A stretch of DNA of 64,000 bases from Microvirga solisilvae (GTDB taxonomy: Bacteria > Pseudomonadota > Alphaproteobacteria > Rhizobiales > Beijerinckiaceae). A model generated the notes under the pieces. It was not told the DNA's origin. It ran no database searches and saw only the letters and a program-made list of their open reading frames with translations. The stretch lies in contig NZ_JAKUCN010000005.1 of the NCBI RefSeq assembly GCF_022808595.1, forward strand, positions 124,001 to 188,000, in the 5' to 3' direction. Below, in pieces: positions 45,767 through 54,359 of this stretch. Each line of letters opens with the position of its first letter. The first letter of the stretch is position 1. The translations under genes were made by a program, and so were the position numbers.

Positions 45767-46915
45767 ATGATCCTAAGGAAAGCAAATATAATCCCACATA
45801 CTGACGTAGGTCGCTTCGCTTGGTCGGGGCTGCGTAGATTTCATCATGTACCCTCAGTCGTTGATACACTGATGTTACTCCACGCAGTCCCGTCAAAGCA
45901 TCGACCTAATGTCCTCAAGCAGGCAAGCCAAATTAGGCAATGCTTAATTCAGGCTAGAGAGTACAAGGAGGCCGCTGCCGCAACGTCCTTAGCAACCAAG
46001 CCGTTGCTTCTCTACTATTCCCTTATGTCGCTTGCTCTTGCTCAAATCCTCTTCAAAGGAGGCGGCAACGACAGCCTTGATGCAGCAAGGGGTGAGCACT
46101 CGCATCATGGGTTAGTTTTCAGAACCCCTCAAGTACCGAAGGATGCGTATCAGCTTGCTACAACAGCCAGTCGGCTAATAGCCGAGCCCATGACAACAGG
46201 GGGCAAACGGCGTGGAACTTTCGAGTTATGGCATCGTACTGCACGAGAAGATCCGGTAGTTGGATTACTGACTCGCCCCTCTGGCGATGGAACAACTACA
46301 GCTCCAGCCCATGTGTTCTTTGTTGGAAGAGATGAACGTATGGGAGAAATTCCCGAGCAAGGTATCTCACTTCTTGACTGTTTTGCTGGAACACCAGGGA
46401 TGCTTGAGTGGCTCGCTGGACAAGATGTTAATTCCGATGTTGTCCGTGCGATGTTCAATGGACGAGTGCTCCAAGATGGGGGCTTAGAACAACAGCTAGT
46501 GGTCCATCCGCATCGTGCCGATCGCATTCAGCAGTTCTCGGATGACATCAAAATTCGAGCAAGCGATGTTGATCGAGTAAACATCACCGAACTAGCCTCT
46601 GCCTTTGTGCTACGTGTTCAGGATAAAAGTGATGATCGTGTCCATATGTCATTACCTCCTTGTGCGATGTGGACAACTGATGAAATTCGTTTTCTACCGT
46701 CTAAAACTTCAATTAACGAGTTCGGGTATATTTATATTGGCCTATATATATTAGGGAATTACGCGAGGTACTTCCCCGACAGGTGGATGGTCGACGTAGA
46801 GTCGGGCTCTCCACTGGCCATGGCAGCAGAAGAGTTCGTGGCTATGGCGGAGTGGCGAATGGCCTTGCTCACATTGTCGGACCTTAGCCAGAATTATCTA
46901 GTACGCCAGATATAA
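45767..46915 (+). CDS. YaaC-like protein in an AT-rich island
   Basis: A 382-residue protein resembling the YaaC-like family: QIRQCLIQAREYKEAAAATS, then KPLLLYYSLMSLALAQILF, and a C-terminal YIYIGLYILGNYARYFPDRW. The function of the family is unknown; members occur in variable and defence-rich regions. The gene and its flanks (about 45715-47085) are far richer in A+T than everything around, and codon use differs, which points to transfer. The ATG at 45767 is chosen because composition and similarity begin there; the frame is open to 45695. No transposase or att repeat is visible. Confidence 0.7.
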   Translation: MILRKANIIPHTDVGRFAWSGLRRFHHVPSVVDTLMLLHAVPSKHRPNVLKQASQIRQCLIQAREYKEAAAATSLATKPLLLYYSLMSLALAQILFKGGGNDSLDAARGEHSHHGLVFRTPQVPKDAYQLATTASRLIAEPMTTGGKRRGTFELWHRTAREDPVVGLLTRPSGDGTTTAPAHVFFVGRDERMGEIPEQGISLLDCFAGTPGMLEWLAGQDVNSDVVRAMFNGRVLQDGGLEQQLVVHPHRADRIQQFSDDIKIRASDVDRVNITELASAFVLRVQDKSDDRVHMSLPPCAMWTTDEIRFLPSKTSINEFGYIYIGLYILGNYARYFPDRWMVDVESGSPLAMAAEEFVAMAEWRMALLTLSDLSQNYLVRQI

Positions 46916-47087
46916 CGAATGCATTTTGCATGTATGGGTTATGTGTGCCTTCTAACTTAACTTTCTAAGCAACATTCCAACTGCGCCACGATCAGATCTA
47001 GTTATCTGGAATGCCTTTTTAAGACTGTTGATATAGAAAATATTCTGAGTATCTAGCTACTCAAACTGACTCAGGTGGTGGCCCCAC

Positions 47088-47783
47088 TCACCGCACCGTC
47101 ACCTGATCTTTAATCTTCTCGTAGACCGAGCGGCGCATCACTTTGCGCTTCACCAAGTCCTCCACCGACGCATAGGGGCGACCCTTGATGATGGCACGGC
47201 CGAGGGGGCCCGCGCCTTTCATGGTGTTGAGCTGTTCGAAGCTCGCTGTGTTGAGATTGATGAGATCGCCTGAAGGCGGATTGCTTGCTACATTCACCGC
47301 GCCGGTCATCTCGGGCGCTGTATGAGTCTGTGGCTCGCTGGCGTTGGCCTGTTTCGTTTCGTGAAGGGGCACAGCTTTATTCGGGTCCGCAGGCGTCGCA
47401 GCGGCAGCACCCTGCTGCGCGTTGTCGGGTATGATCCCCGGCGCGGTCTCTGGTGCTGAAGCTGCCGATGAGCCCGTGTCCATGGCATGGTCGACGGTGA
47501 GATCGGCAACATCAGGATCTGCGCTCGCCACTTGCGTCGTGGATGATGGGGCGGACTGATCGAGCACCTGCACATTGCTCGTGGTATCGCGTGTATCCGC
47601 AGAGGTAATCGCGTCCTGCGATGCGCTGCGTCTCTCCGCCGTCAGCGAGACGGCGAATGCGCTGGCGCCCACCAAACCGAGGACGATGACGACGCGCATC
47701 CATTGAAATGCTGCGATGCCGCGTGCCCGGCGGATCGCCTGAGGGTTCTTGGTATGCATGATAACACCCGCACGCTTTTTCAC
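47088..47783 (-). CDS. Membrane-anchored ComEA-like helix-hairpin-helix protein
   Basis: A 231-residue protein. A membrane helix near residues 29-47 is followed by a long Ser/Ala/Asp-rich, low-complexity linker, and a C-terminal ComEA-type domain (INLNTASFEQLNTMKGAG, GRPYASVEDLVKRKVM). ComEA binds DNA outside the membrane during uptake, but in Hyphomicrobiales such proteins often lack competence neighbours. The HhH turn here is KGAGPLGRAI rather than PGIGxxxA. GTG at 47783 or ATG at 47759 may be the start; neither has a clear SD. Confidence 0.75.
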   Translation of the reverse strand: MKKRAGVIMHTKNPQAIRRARGIAAFQWMRVVIVLGLVGASAFAVSLTAERRSASQDAITSADTRDTTSNVQVLDQSAPSSTTQVASADPDVADLTVDHAMDTGSSAASAPETAPGIIPDNAQQGAAAATPADPNKAVPLHETKQANASEPQTHTAPEMTGAVNVASNPPSGDLINLNTASFEQLNTMKGAGPLGRAIIKGRPYASVEDLVKRKVMRRSVYEKIKDQVTVR

Positions 47784-47875
47784 TTCTCACAAAAGGAAGC
47801 ATGCGGTTGGTAGACCCGTGATATGGCAGATCGGTGGCAAGCCGATCTCAGGTTATAGCGTTGGCGCATGCGCCT

Positions 47876-48433
47876 TTACGGGCGATTGAGCCAGTAATTC
47901 TGCATCTCCCGCTCGCGGTCTTTCTCGAGCCTTCCCTCGCGCTCATGCGTAAAGAGAGGCGAGCCGCGCAGCTGCTCTTCCGTGATCTCCGTGTGGTAGC
48001 CTTCGAGTTCCGTGTCGTAGGTGAGCTTGTCCCAGGGGATAGTGTGGTGATGCACCCCCATACCGAACAACCCGCCGAACGTGACATCCACGTAGAGCAC
48101 GCGCCCGCTCACCTTTTCGATGATGAGGCGCTTGATGGTGCCGATCTGCATGTTGTCGCGGCCATAGACCGCCGTGCCTTCCACGCGGTCGCTCTCGATG
48201 ACGGGCCTGGGCGCAGGCTGGTGGAGCGGGCCGGAGAGATAATGGCCGTTCTCCAGGATGCCTGCGGCCACCACCGCGCGGCTGGTATCGAGGTTCCATT
48301 CCTCGTCGGGCCCGATCTCCCGGGCCATGATCCAAGGCCCGTATTCCGGCGGCAGCAGCTCCGCGCGCGGCTCATCCGTATAGCCGCGAAGGCCCGGCAT
48401 GTTCACGGCATGGAACACGTAATAGCTACGCAT
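47876..48433 (-). CDS. PRC-barrel domain protein
   Basis: A 185-residue cytoplasmic protein like the photosynthetic reaction centre H-subunit cytoplasmic domain. The PRC-like core is around residues 85-150 (VEGTAVYGRDNMQIGTIKRL, VLYVDVTFGG, GVHHHTIPWDKL). PRC-barrel proteins bind RNA or other proteins; here the function is unknown. The tail is charged (EREGRLEKDREREMQ). It is a single gene on the minus strand, 92 bp upstream of the ComEA-like gene. Confidence 0.8.
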   Translation of the reverse strand: MRSYYVFHAVNMPGLRGYTDEPRAELLPPEYGPWIMAREIGPDEEWNLDTSRAVVAAGILENGHYLSGPLHQPAPRPVIESDRVEGTAVYGRDNMQIGTIKRLIIEKVSGRVLYVDVTFGGLFGMGVHHHTIPWDKLTYDTELEGYHTEITEEQLRGSPLFTHEREGRLEKDREREMQNYWLNRP

Positions 48434-48605
48434 CGACGGCCTCCCTTCTTCACAGGACGCCCCTCCTCGATTTCCTCACAAATCCCCTGAAAGCGCAAGG
48501 GATCAGAGCCAAGCGTTGCTTTAAGAATGAACCGGCCAGCGGCACTCGCCATTGACCTTGCTCGCGGATCGCCTAGCCTGTTTGACTGTTACAAGGAGAC
48601 CACCG

Positions 48606-49577
48606 ATGCGGCATGGATGGCGGCCTTTCCTTCTCGCGGCCTTAGGGTTGCTGGCGGCTCACGCCCCGGCCTTCGCGCAAGGCGTAACCCTTCGGGTCGG
48701 GCATTTCCCCAACATCACCCATGTGCAGGCCCTCGTGGCCAGGGGCATGGAGCGGCAGGGCAGGAACTGGTTCGCGGACCGTCTCGGCCCGGGCACCAAG
48801 ATCGAGTGGTATGTCTACAATGCGGGCCCCAGCGCCATGGAGGCGATCTTCGCCAATTCCCTCGACCTCACCTATGTGGGGCCGAACCCGGCGCTCAACG
48901 CCTATGCGCGCTCGCGCGGCGACGAGGTGCGCGTGGTGGCAGGCGCGGTCAATGGCGGCTCGGCGCTCGTGATCCAAGGTGATTCCACGCTTGCCAAGCC
49001 CATTGACTTCAAGGGCAAGCGCATCGCCACGCCCCAGTTCGGCAACACGCAGGACGTGGCGGCCCGCGCCTGGCTCGTCGCCGGCGGCCTTCGCATCACG
49101 CAGACGGGCGGCGACGCGCAGGTGGTGCCCACCAACAATCCCGATCAGCTCACCCTGTTCCAGAACAAGCAGCTCGACGGCGTGTGGACGGTGGAGCCGT
49201 GGGTGTCGCGCCTTGAATCGGAAGCCGGCGGCAAGGTGCTGGTGGAGGAGAAGGACGCGATCACCACCATTCTCGTTTCCAGTGCGGGCTATCTCGCCAA
49301 GAACCGCGATGTCGTGAAGCGCTTCGTCGCCGCGCATCGCGAGTTGACCGAATGGATCAAGCAGAACCCGGACGAAGCGCAACGCCTCGCCCGTGAGGAG
49401 TTACAGGCCACGTTCAAGGTCGACATGCAGCCCGAACTCGTCGCCCGCGCCTGGGCGCGCATGAACATCACGCCGGACGTGACGCTCAATGCCTTCCAAT
49501 CCTTCGTCACGAGTGCGCAGGCGGTGGGTTTCTTGCGCGGCACGCCGGATCTCGGCCGCCTGATCGAGGCGCCTTGA
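48606..49577 (+). CDS. Sulfonate/taurine-type ABC transporter, substrate-binding protein
   Basis: A 323-residue periplasmic protein with a signal peptide (cut after APAFAQ). The mature start VTLRVGHFPNITHVQALVA and FANSLDLTYVGPNPALNAY match the SsuA/TauA/NitT (NMT1-like) group. It binds alkanesulfonates, taurine or related compounds; the exact ligand is not readable. AAGGAG lies 7 nt before the ATG at 48606. The ATP-binding and permease genes follow with overlaps, forming a compact operon. No sulfonate monooxygenase gene is present. Confidence 0.9.
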   Translation: MRHGWRPFLLAALGLLAAHAPAFAQGVTLRVGHFPNITHVQALVARGMERQGRNWFADRLGPGTKIEWYVYNAGPSAMEAIFANSLDLTYVGPNPALNAYARSRGDEVRVVAGAVNGGSALVIQGDSTLAKPIDFKGKRIATPQFGNTQDVAARAWLVAGGLRITQTGGDAQVVPTNNPDQLTLFQNKQLDGVWTVEPWVSRLESEAGGKVLVEEKDAITTILVSSAGYLAKNRDVVKRFVAAHRELTEWIKQNPDEAQRLAREELQATFKVDMQPELVARAWARMNITPDVTLNAFQSFVTSAQAVGFLRGTPDLGRLIEAP

Positions 49578-50386
49578 TGGAGGTTCTCACCACCGTTTCA
49601 TCCGAGACCCGCCTGCCCAAACTCGAAATCGAGGGCGTGTCCAAATGGTTCACGCCCAAGCGCAGCCTCATGGTCCAGGCGCTCGACAATGTGTCGCTAT
49701 CCGTCACGAAGGGTGAATTCGTCTGTTTGCTTGGCCCCAGCGGTTGCGGTAAGTCAACGCTGCTCAACATCATCGCAGGTCTCACCAAGCCCGATGATGG
49801 CCGTGTTCTCGCCGATGGAAAGGTCATCGAGGGCCCCGGACGGCAACGTCTGGTGATGTTCCAGGAATCCGCGTTATTTCCCTGGCTCGATGCTTTCGGC
49901 AACGTGATGTTCGGCCTGAAGCTCAAGCCCGATCTGACCAATGCGGAACGCCGCAAGATCGCCGATGAATATCTCGATCTTGTGGGTCTCGAAAAGTTCA
50001 AGCACGCGCACATCCATGAACTCTCGGGCGGCATGAAGCAGCGTGTGGCGCTCGCCCGCGCGCTCGCGCCCGATCCGCATGTCCTGCTGATGGATGAGCC
50101 CTTCGCTGCGCTTGATGCGATGACGCGCGACCAGCTCTACGATGACATCCAACGCATCTGGATGGAAAGCCGCAAGACCATCGTGTTCGTCACGCATAAC
50201 GTGCGCGAGGCGGTATGCCTCGGCGACCGCATCGTGCTCATGTCGCCCTCGCCGGGCCGCATCCAGCAGGTGTTCGAGATCCCCCTGCCGCGCCCGCGCG
50301 ACATCAACAGTCAGGAGCTTGCGGCTTACGCATCGAAGATCGCGGCGGCACTGAAGGGCACGGCAAACGGGGCATCTTCCGAATGA
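49577..50386 (+). CDS. Sulfonate/taurine-type ABC transporter, ATP-binding protein
   Basis: A 269-residue ATPase of the SsuB/TauB group. Walker A GPSGCGKST, Q-loop MFQESALFPWL, signature LSGGMKQRVALARAL, Walker B VLLMDEPFAALD and the H-loop VFVTHNVREAV are all present. It energises import. Its ATG overlaps the last base of the substrate-binding protein stop (TGATG). An in-frame TTG one codon earlier is the less likely start. Confidence 0.95.
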   Translation: MEVLTTVSSETRLPKLEIEGVSKWFTPKRSLMVQALDNVSLSVTKGEFVCLLGPSGCGKSTLLNIIAGLTKPDDGRVLADGKVIEGPGRQRLVMFQESALFPWLDAFGNVMFGLKLKPDLTNAERRKIADEYLDLVGLEKFKHAHIHELSGGMKQRVALARALAPDPHVLLMDEPFAALDAMTRDQLYDDIQRIWMESRKTIVFVTHNVREAVCLGDRIVLMSPSPGRIQQVFEIPLPRPRDINSQELAAYASKIAAALKGTANGASSE

Positions 50387-51156
50387 AGCGCATAGCGGTT
50401 GCCCTTCTCTTTTTCGCCGGCCTTCTCCTGATATGGGAGCTTGCCGTGCGCAGCGGACGCTGGTCCGCTGTTCTGCTCCCCTCGCCCATCTATGTGGCGG
50501 AATATATCTGGTATGCGCTGCTCGACGGAACGCTCATCGAATCCACTTGGGTAACGCTAAAGCGCCTGCTCGTCGGCTATATCGCCGGCGTACTCATCGG
50601 CCTGCCGCTCGGGCTTCTCACCAGCACATCACAATTCCTGGAGGACACCTTGGGTGCACTGGCCCTGGGCTTCCAGACCTTGCCGAGCGTGTGCTGGGTT
50701 CCGCTTGCACTCGTGTGGTTCGGGCAGACGGAAGGCGCGATGCTCTTCGTCGTCATCATGGGCACCGTGTGGTCTGTGATCATCGCCACCGATCACGGCG
50801 CGCGCAACATTCCGCCGATTTATGCCCGCGCCGCGCGTACCATGGGCTCAGAGGGCTTTCACAAATGGACGCGGGTGATCCTGCCCGCGTCGCTTCCCTT
50901 TCTCGTGAGCGGCATGAAGCAGGGCTGGGCTTTCGCCTGGCGCTCGCTGATGGCGGCAGAAATCTACGTCACGATCCTCACCGGCTTCGGCCTCGGCCAC
51001 CTGCTCCATTACGGGCGCGAGCTCAACGCCATGGATCAGGTGATCGGAATCATGATCGTGATCGTAGTGATCGGCCTTCTGGTCGACCGCCTGCTCTTTT
51101 CACCGTGGGAGCGTTTCTTGCACACCCGATGGGGCACGAACCTCAAGGAGGGCTAG
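50383..51156 (+). CDS. Sulfonate/taurine-type ABC transporter, permease
   Basis: A 257-residue inner-membrane protein of the SsuC/TauC group with about six helices. The ATPase-docking EAA-like loop is in ARTMGSEGFHKWTRVILPASLP. The ATG at 50383 overlaps the ATPase stop (ATGA), so the start is well supported; the frame is open further back inside the ATPase gene. It ends in a 4-bp overlap with the convergent methyltransferase gene. Confidence 0.94.
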   Translation: MKRIAVALLFFAGLLLIWELAVRSGRWSAVLLPSPIYVAEYIWYALLDGTLIESTWVTLKRLLVGYIAGVLIGLPLGLLTSTSQFLEDTLGALALGFQTLPSVCWVPLALVWFGQTEGAMLFVVIMGTVWSVIIATDHGARNIPPIYARAARTMGSEGFHKWTRVILPASLPFLVSGMKQGWAFAWRSLMAAEIYVTILTGFGLGHLLHYGRELNAMDQVIGIMIVIVVIGLLVDRLLFSPWERFLHTRWGTNLKEG

Positions 51157-51944
51157 GCTTTCTCGGCTACAACCGCGTAGCGATGCTGCGTGGCCCGCTC
51201 GAAGCCCTTCAGCCACGGCAGGTTCTTCGCCTGCTGACGGTGGATGGCGCTGAGGTCGTGATCGATGGTGATCTTGGCAAAGCCCGCCTCGCGCAGCAGC
51301 GCCGCCACTTCCTCGGCGCGCGCGCCTTTCGAGAAATACACCTGGCTCAGGATGCGCTCGTGTGTCTCCCGCATGGCATTGGGCGCGTGCGGCGCGCCCG
51401 CTGCTCCCGGCAGCAACCGCTCGATGAAGCGGATAAGCCGCTTCGCGAATGTATCGGATACGAAGTCACCATCGACGATCAGGACGCGCCCACCGGGCTT
51501 GAGCAGGTTATGCCACTCGCGGAAGGCCGCCTTCGGATCGACAAGCGTCCAGACGAGATGACGCGTGACGAGCACGTCGTAGCTCTCCGGCTTTTCCAGC
51601 GTGCGTTCCGCATCGCCCATGACGAAGCGAATGTTTGAACCGCGCTTGGCAGCTTTCGCCCGCGCCTGCTGGAGCATCGCTTCGGACCAGTCGAGGCCCG
51701 TGACATCGAAGCCCAGATCGTGAAGCAGGTGAGAGATCACGCCCGTGCCGCTCGCCAGATCGAGCGCCCTGCGGCCGGCGCCATGGCCGAGATGGCGCAG
51801 GAACAGTGCATGCCAGGCCTGGCGCTCCTCCTCTGAAAAGATCTCGTGCCCGACCTGCGTGTCGAAGGTTGCAGCACGCTGCGACCAGTAATCGCGGATC
51901 TCGTCACGCAATGAGTAATTCGATATCGTGGATGCGTCCGACAT
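51153..51944 (-). CDS. Class I SAM-dependent methyltransferase
   Basis: A 263-residue methyltransferase. Motif I is ALDLASGTGVISHLL, motif II GLDWSEAMLQQAR, and DVLVTRHLVWTL corresponds to motif III. The first 50 residues (NYSLRDEIRDYWSQRAATFD) resemble the UbiE/arsenite-methyltransferase-like group. It diverges from an iron-chelate-type ABC operon across 209 bp, a pairing that may mean joint regulation. The substrate is unknown; a metallophore or a quinone are guesses. Confidence 0.85.
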   Translation of the reverse strand: MSDASTISNYSLRDEIRDYWSQRAATFDTQVGHEIFSEEERQAWHALFLRHLGHGAGRRALDLASGTGVISHLLHDLGFDVTGLDWSEAMLQQARAKAAKRGSNIRFVMGDAERTLEKPESYDVLVTRHLVWTLVDPKAAFREWHNLLKPGGRVLIVDGDFVSDTFAKRLIRFIERLLPGAAGAPHAPNAMRETHERILSQVYFSKGARAEEVAALLREAGFAKITIDHDLSAIHRQQAKNLPWLKGFERATQHRYAVVAEKA

Positions 51945-52064
51945 GACGATTCTCGTGTGATCTTATGAAAGCGCGCCAGAGCTAGTTCTCGTTTGAGCGA
52001 CAGTCAAACGGTTATGCGGAAAAGTCAGAATGGAATGATTGTAAACTGCCTCTGCGCTTCTTTT

Positions 52065-52083
52065 GAATTGAAGTAATTCTAAA
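52065..52083. promoter_or_regulatory. Inverted repeat upstream of the iron-chelate-type ABC operon
   Basis: TTGAATTGAAGTAATTCTAA contains GAATT-N5-AATTC in the 209-bp gap between the methyltransferase and ABC genes, about 71 bp before the ABC start. The right half with TTCTAA resembles half of the Irr box of Hyphomicrobiales, but the left half does not match well. It is a candidate operator for metal control only. Confidence 0.35.
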
Positions 52084-52153
52084 AGATATTTCTTGCGCGG
52101 CGAAAAATCAGGACCATAGGAGGGCTTCGCTTTACTCCCGATGCGAGGTCACG

Positions 52154-53290
52154 ATGAACCTGAACAAGCTCGCCCTTGGCGCCATCCTGGCGCTGACAGC
52201 GCTTCTTCCCCTGCCCTCTAAGGCTGCCGACACGATCACCGTCACGGACATCACGGGCCGTCAGGTTCAGGTGAAGGCGCCGGTGGAGAAGGTGATCCTC
52301 GGCGAAGGCCGGCAGATGTATTTCGTCGCCGCCATCGATACGGATCAACCCTTCAAGCGCGTCGTGGGCTGGCGCGACGATCTCGAGAAGGCCGACCTCG
52401 ACGGCTACAAGGATTACCTCGCCAAATACCCGCAGATCGCGAAGATCCCCACCTTCGGCGGCTTCAAGGAAGGCACGTTCGACGTGGAGCAGGCGGTCTC
52501 GCTGAAGCCCGACGTGATCCTGCTCAATGTCGAGGCCAAGACCGCGACGGACGACGCCAAGCTCATCGAGAAGCTCGCCAAGATCAACATCCCCGTGGTG
52601 TTCGTGGACTTCCGCGAGAAGCCCTTCGAGAATACCGATCCGAGCATGCGCCTGATCGGCAAGCTCTTCGGCAAGGAAGCCCGCGCCGAGGAATTCATCG
52701 CCTTCCGTAAGCAGCAGATCGATCTCGTCACCGAGCGTCTCGCCAAGGCGAACCCGGCAAAGCCCGTCGTGATGATGGAGCGCGCTGGCGGCTATTCGGA
52801 TGATTGCTGCATGTCCTTCGGCAACGAGAACTTCGGCAAGTTCGTGGAGATCGCAGGTGGCCAGAACCTCGCCGCCAAGATCATTCCCGGCACTTTCGGC
52901 GTCGTGAATCCCGAACAGATCATCGCCGCCAATCCCGACCACGTCATCGTCACGGGTTCCAACTGGGAACTCTATGTGCCCGGCGGCGCATGGGTCGGCG
53001 TCGGCTCCGGCGCGGACAAGGCAAAGGCTCGGCAGAAGCTCGCCAATCTCATGAAACGCCCTGCCTATACCGGCGTGAAGGCGGTGAAGGACAACCAAGT
53101 GCATGCGGTCTGGCATCAGTTCTACAACAGCCCGTATCAGTTCGTAGCGATCCAGGCGATGGCAAAGTGGCTGCATCCCGAGCTGTTCAAGGATGTCGAC
53201 CCCGAAGCGACTATGAAGACGCTCTACGAGCGTTTCCTGCCGGTGCCCTACAAGACCGGATACTGGGTGTCGCTGAAGGACAAGGACTGA
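52154..53290 (+). CDS. Iron-chelate-type ABC transporter, substrate-binding protein
   Basis: A 378-residue periplasmic protein of the FecB/BtuF (PF01497) fold. The signal peptide is cut near PSKAAD. The mature start TITVTDITGRQVQVKAPVEK is typical. Other features: QAVSLKPDVILLNVEA, IPVVFVDFRE and an unusual Cys-Cys pair in GGYSDDCCMSFGNEN. Ligands of this family are ferric siderophores, heme or cobalamin; none is assigned. The permease and ATPase follow. Confidence 0.88.
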   Translation: MNLNKLALGAILALTALLPLPSKAADTITVTDITGRQVQVKAPVEKVILGEGRQMYFVAAIDTDQPFKRVVGWRDDLEKADLDGYKDYLAKYPQIAKIPTFGGFKEGTFDVEQAVSLKPDVILLNVEAKTATDDAKLIEKLAKINIPVVFVDFREKPFENTDPSMRLIGKLFGKEARAEEFIAFRKQQIDLVTERLAKANPAKPVVMMERAGGYSDDCCMSFGNENFGKFVEIAGGQNLAAKIIPGTFGVVNPEQIIAANPDHVIVTGSNWELYVPGGAWVGVGSGADKAKARQKLANLMKRPAYTGVKAVKDNQVHAVWHQFYNSPYQFVAIQAMAKWLHPELFKDVDPEATMKTLYERFLPVPYKTGYWVSLKDKD

Positions 53291-53294
53291 TCCC

Positions 53295-54359
53295 TTGGCT
53301 CACTCCCCAGCCATCTCTCTGCAGCAGGGGCGCGGTGTCTACCGCGCCCTCGTGCGTCGCAAGCAGCTCATTCTGCTGGCGCTCGCCGTGGTCATGGTAC
53401 TCTCCGTGATCGCGGATCTCGGCCTCGGCCCGGCGCGTTATTCCATGCGCGAAGTCGTGCTCGCGCTGCTGGGCTCCGCGGAAGTCTCGGAGCAGATCAG
53501 CGTCGTGATCTGGGATATCCGCATGCCCGTGGCGCTGATGGCCATTGTCGTCGGCGCGGCGCTTTCGGCAGCAGGCGCGCAGATGCAGACCATCCTCAAC
53601 AATCCGCTGGCGAGCCCCTTCACGCTCGGGATTTCGGCGGCCGCGAGCTTCGGCGCTTCCGTCGCGCTCGTCTTCGGCATAAGCTTTCTGCCCTGGGCCA
53701 TCGACTACGTGGTGTCGATCAACGCGCTCCTCATGGCGATGGGAGCGTCCCTCTTCATTCACTTCATGAGCCAGAAGCGCGGCGTGACGGTGGAAACCAT
53801 CGTGCTCCTGGGCATTACGCTCGTCTTCACGTTCAACGCTCTTCTCGCGCTCGTTCAGTATCTTGCTTCCGAGCAGGCCCTATCGGCCGTCGTGTTCTGG
53901 ACCATGGGCAGCCTGACACGCGCCACCTGGCCGAAGCTTGCGATTACGACGATCGTGCTCGCCGTCTCGCTGCCGCTCTTCATGCGCCGTGCCTGGGCGC
54001 TGACGGCCTTGCGGCTTGGCGAGGATAAGGCAGCGAGCTTCGGCGTCAACGTGCGCTGGTTGCGTCTTGAGACCATGATGATCATCAGCGTGCTTGCCGC
54101 CGTTCCGGTCGCCTTTGTCGGCACTATCGGCTTCATCGGGCTTGTCGGGCCGCATATCGCGCGCATGCTGGTGGGTGAGGATCAGCGTTACTTCCTGCCG
54201 GCTTCCGTTCTGTCGGGCGCGGCCATTCTCTCGCTCACCTCGGTCATCAGCAAGACCATCGTGCCGGGCACGATCTTTCCTATCGGCATCATCACGGCGC
54301 TGGTGGGCGTGCCCTTCCTCTTCAGTCTCATCATGACCACGCGGAGGCGCGCATGGTAG
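53295..54359 (+). CDS. Iron-chelate-type ABC transporter, permease (FecCD family)
   Basis: A 354-residue permease with about ten helices. Typical segments: DIRMPVALMAIVVGAALSAA near residue 75, LASPFTLGISAAASFGA, and GTIGFIGLVGPHIARML (ATPase contact). The start is probably TTG at 53295, four bases after the substrate-binding protein stop. It overlaps the ATPase gene by 7 bp. Confidence 0.92.
   Translation: MAHSPAISLQQGRGVYRALVRRKQLILLALAVVMVLSVIADLGLGPARYSMREVVLALLGSAEVSEQISVVIWDIRMPVALMAIVVGAALSAAGAQMQTILNNPLASPFTLGISAAASFGASVALVFGISFLPWAIDYVVSINALLMAMGASLFIHFMSQKRGVTVETIVLLGITLVFTFNALLALVQYLASEQALSAVVFWTMGSLTRATWPKLAITTIVLAVSLPLFMRRAWALTALRLGEDKAASFGVNVRWLRLETMMIISVLAAVPVAFVGTIGFIGLVGPHIARMLVGEDQRYFLPASVLSGAAILSLTSVISKTIVPGTIFPIGIITALVGVPFLFSLIMTTRRRAW

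Noticed and set aside
45715-47087. An insertion sequence or integron as the vehicle of the AT-rich island.
   Set aside because: No transposase, integrase, terminal inverted repeat or target duplication could be seen at its edges.
51945-52153. A cobalamin riboswitch upstream of the chelate-type ABC operon.
   Set aside because: The gap is too short and lacks the conserved B12-box; only a short inverted repeat is seen.
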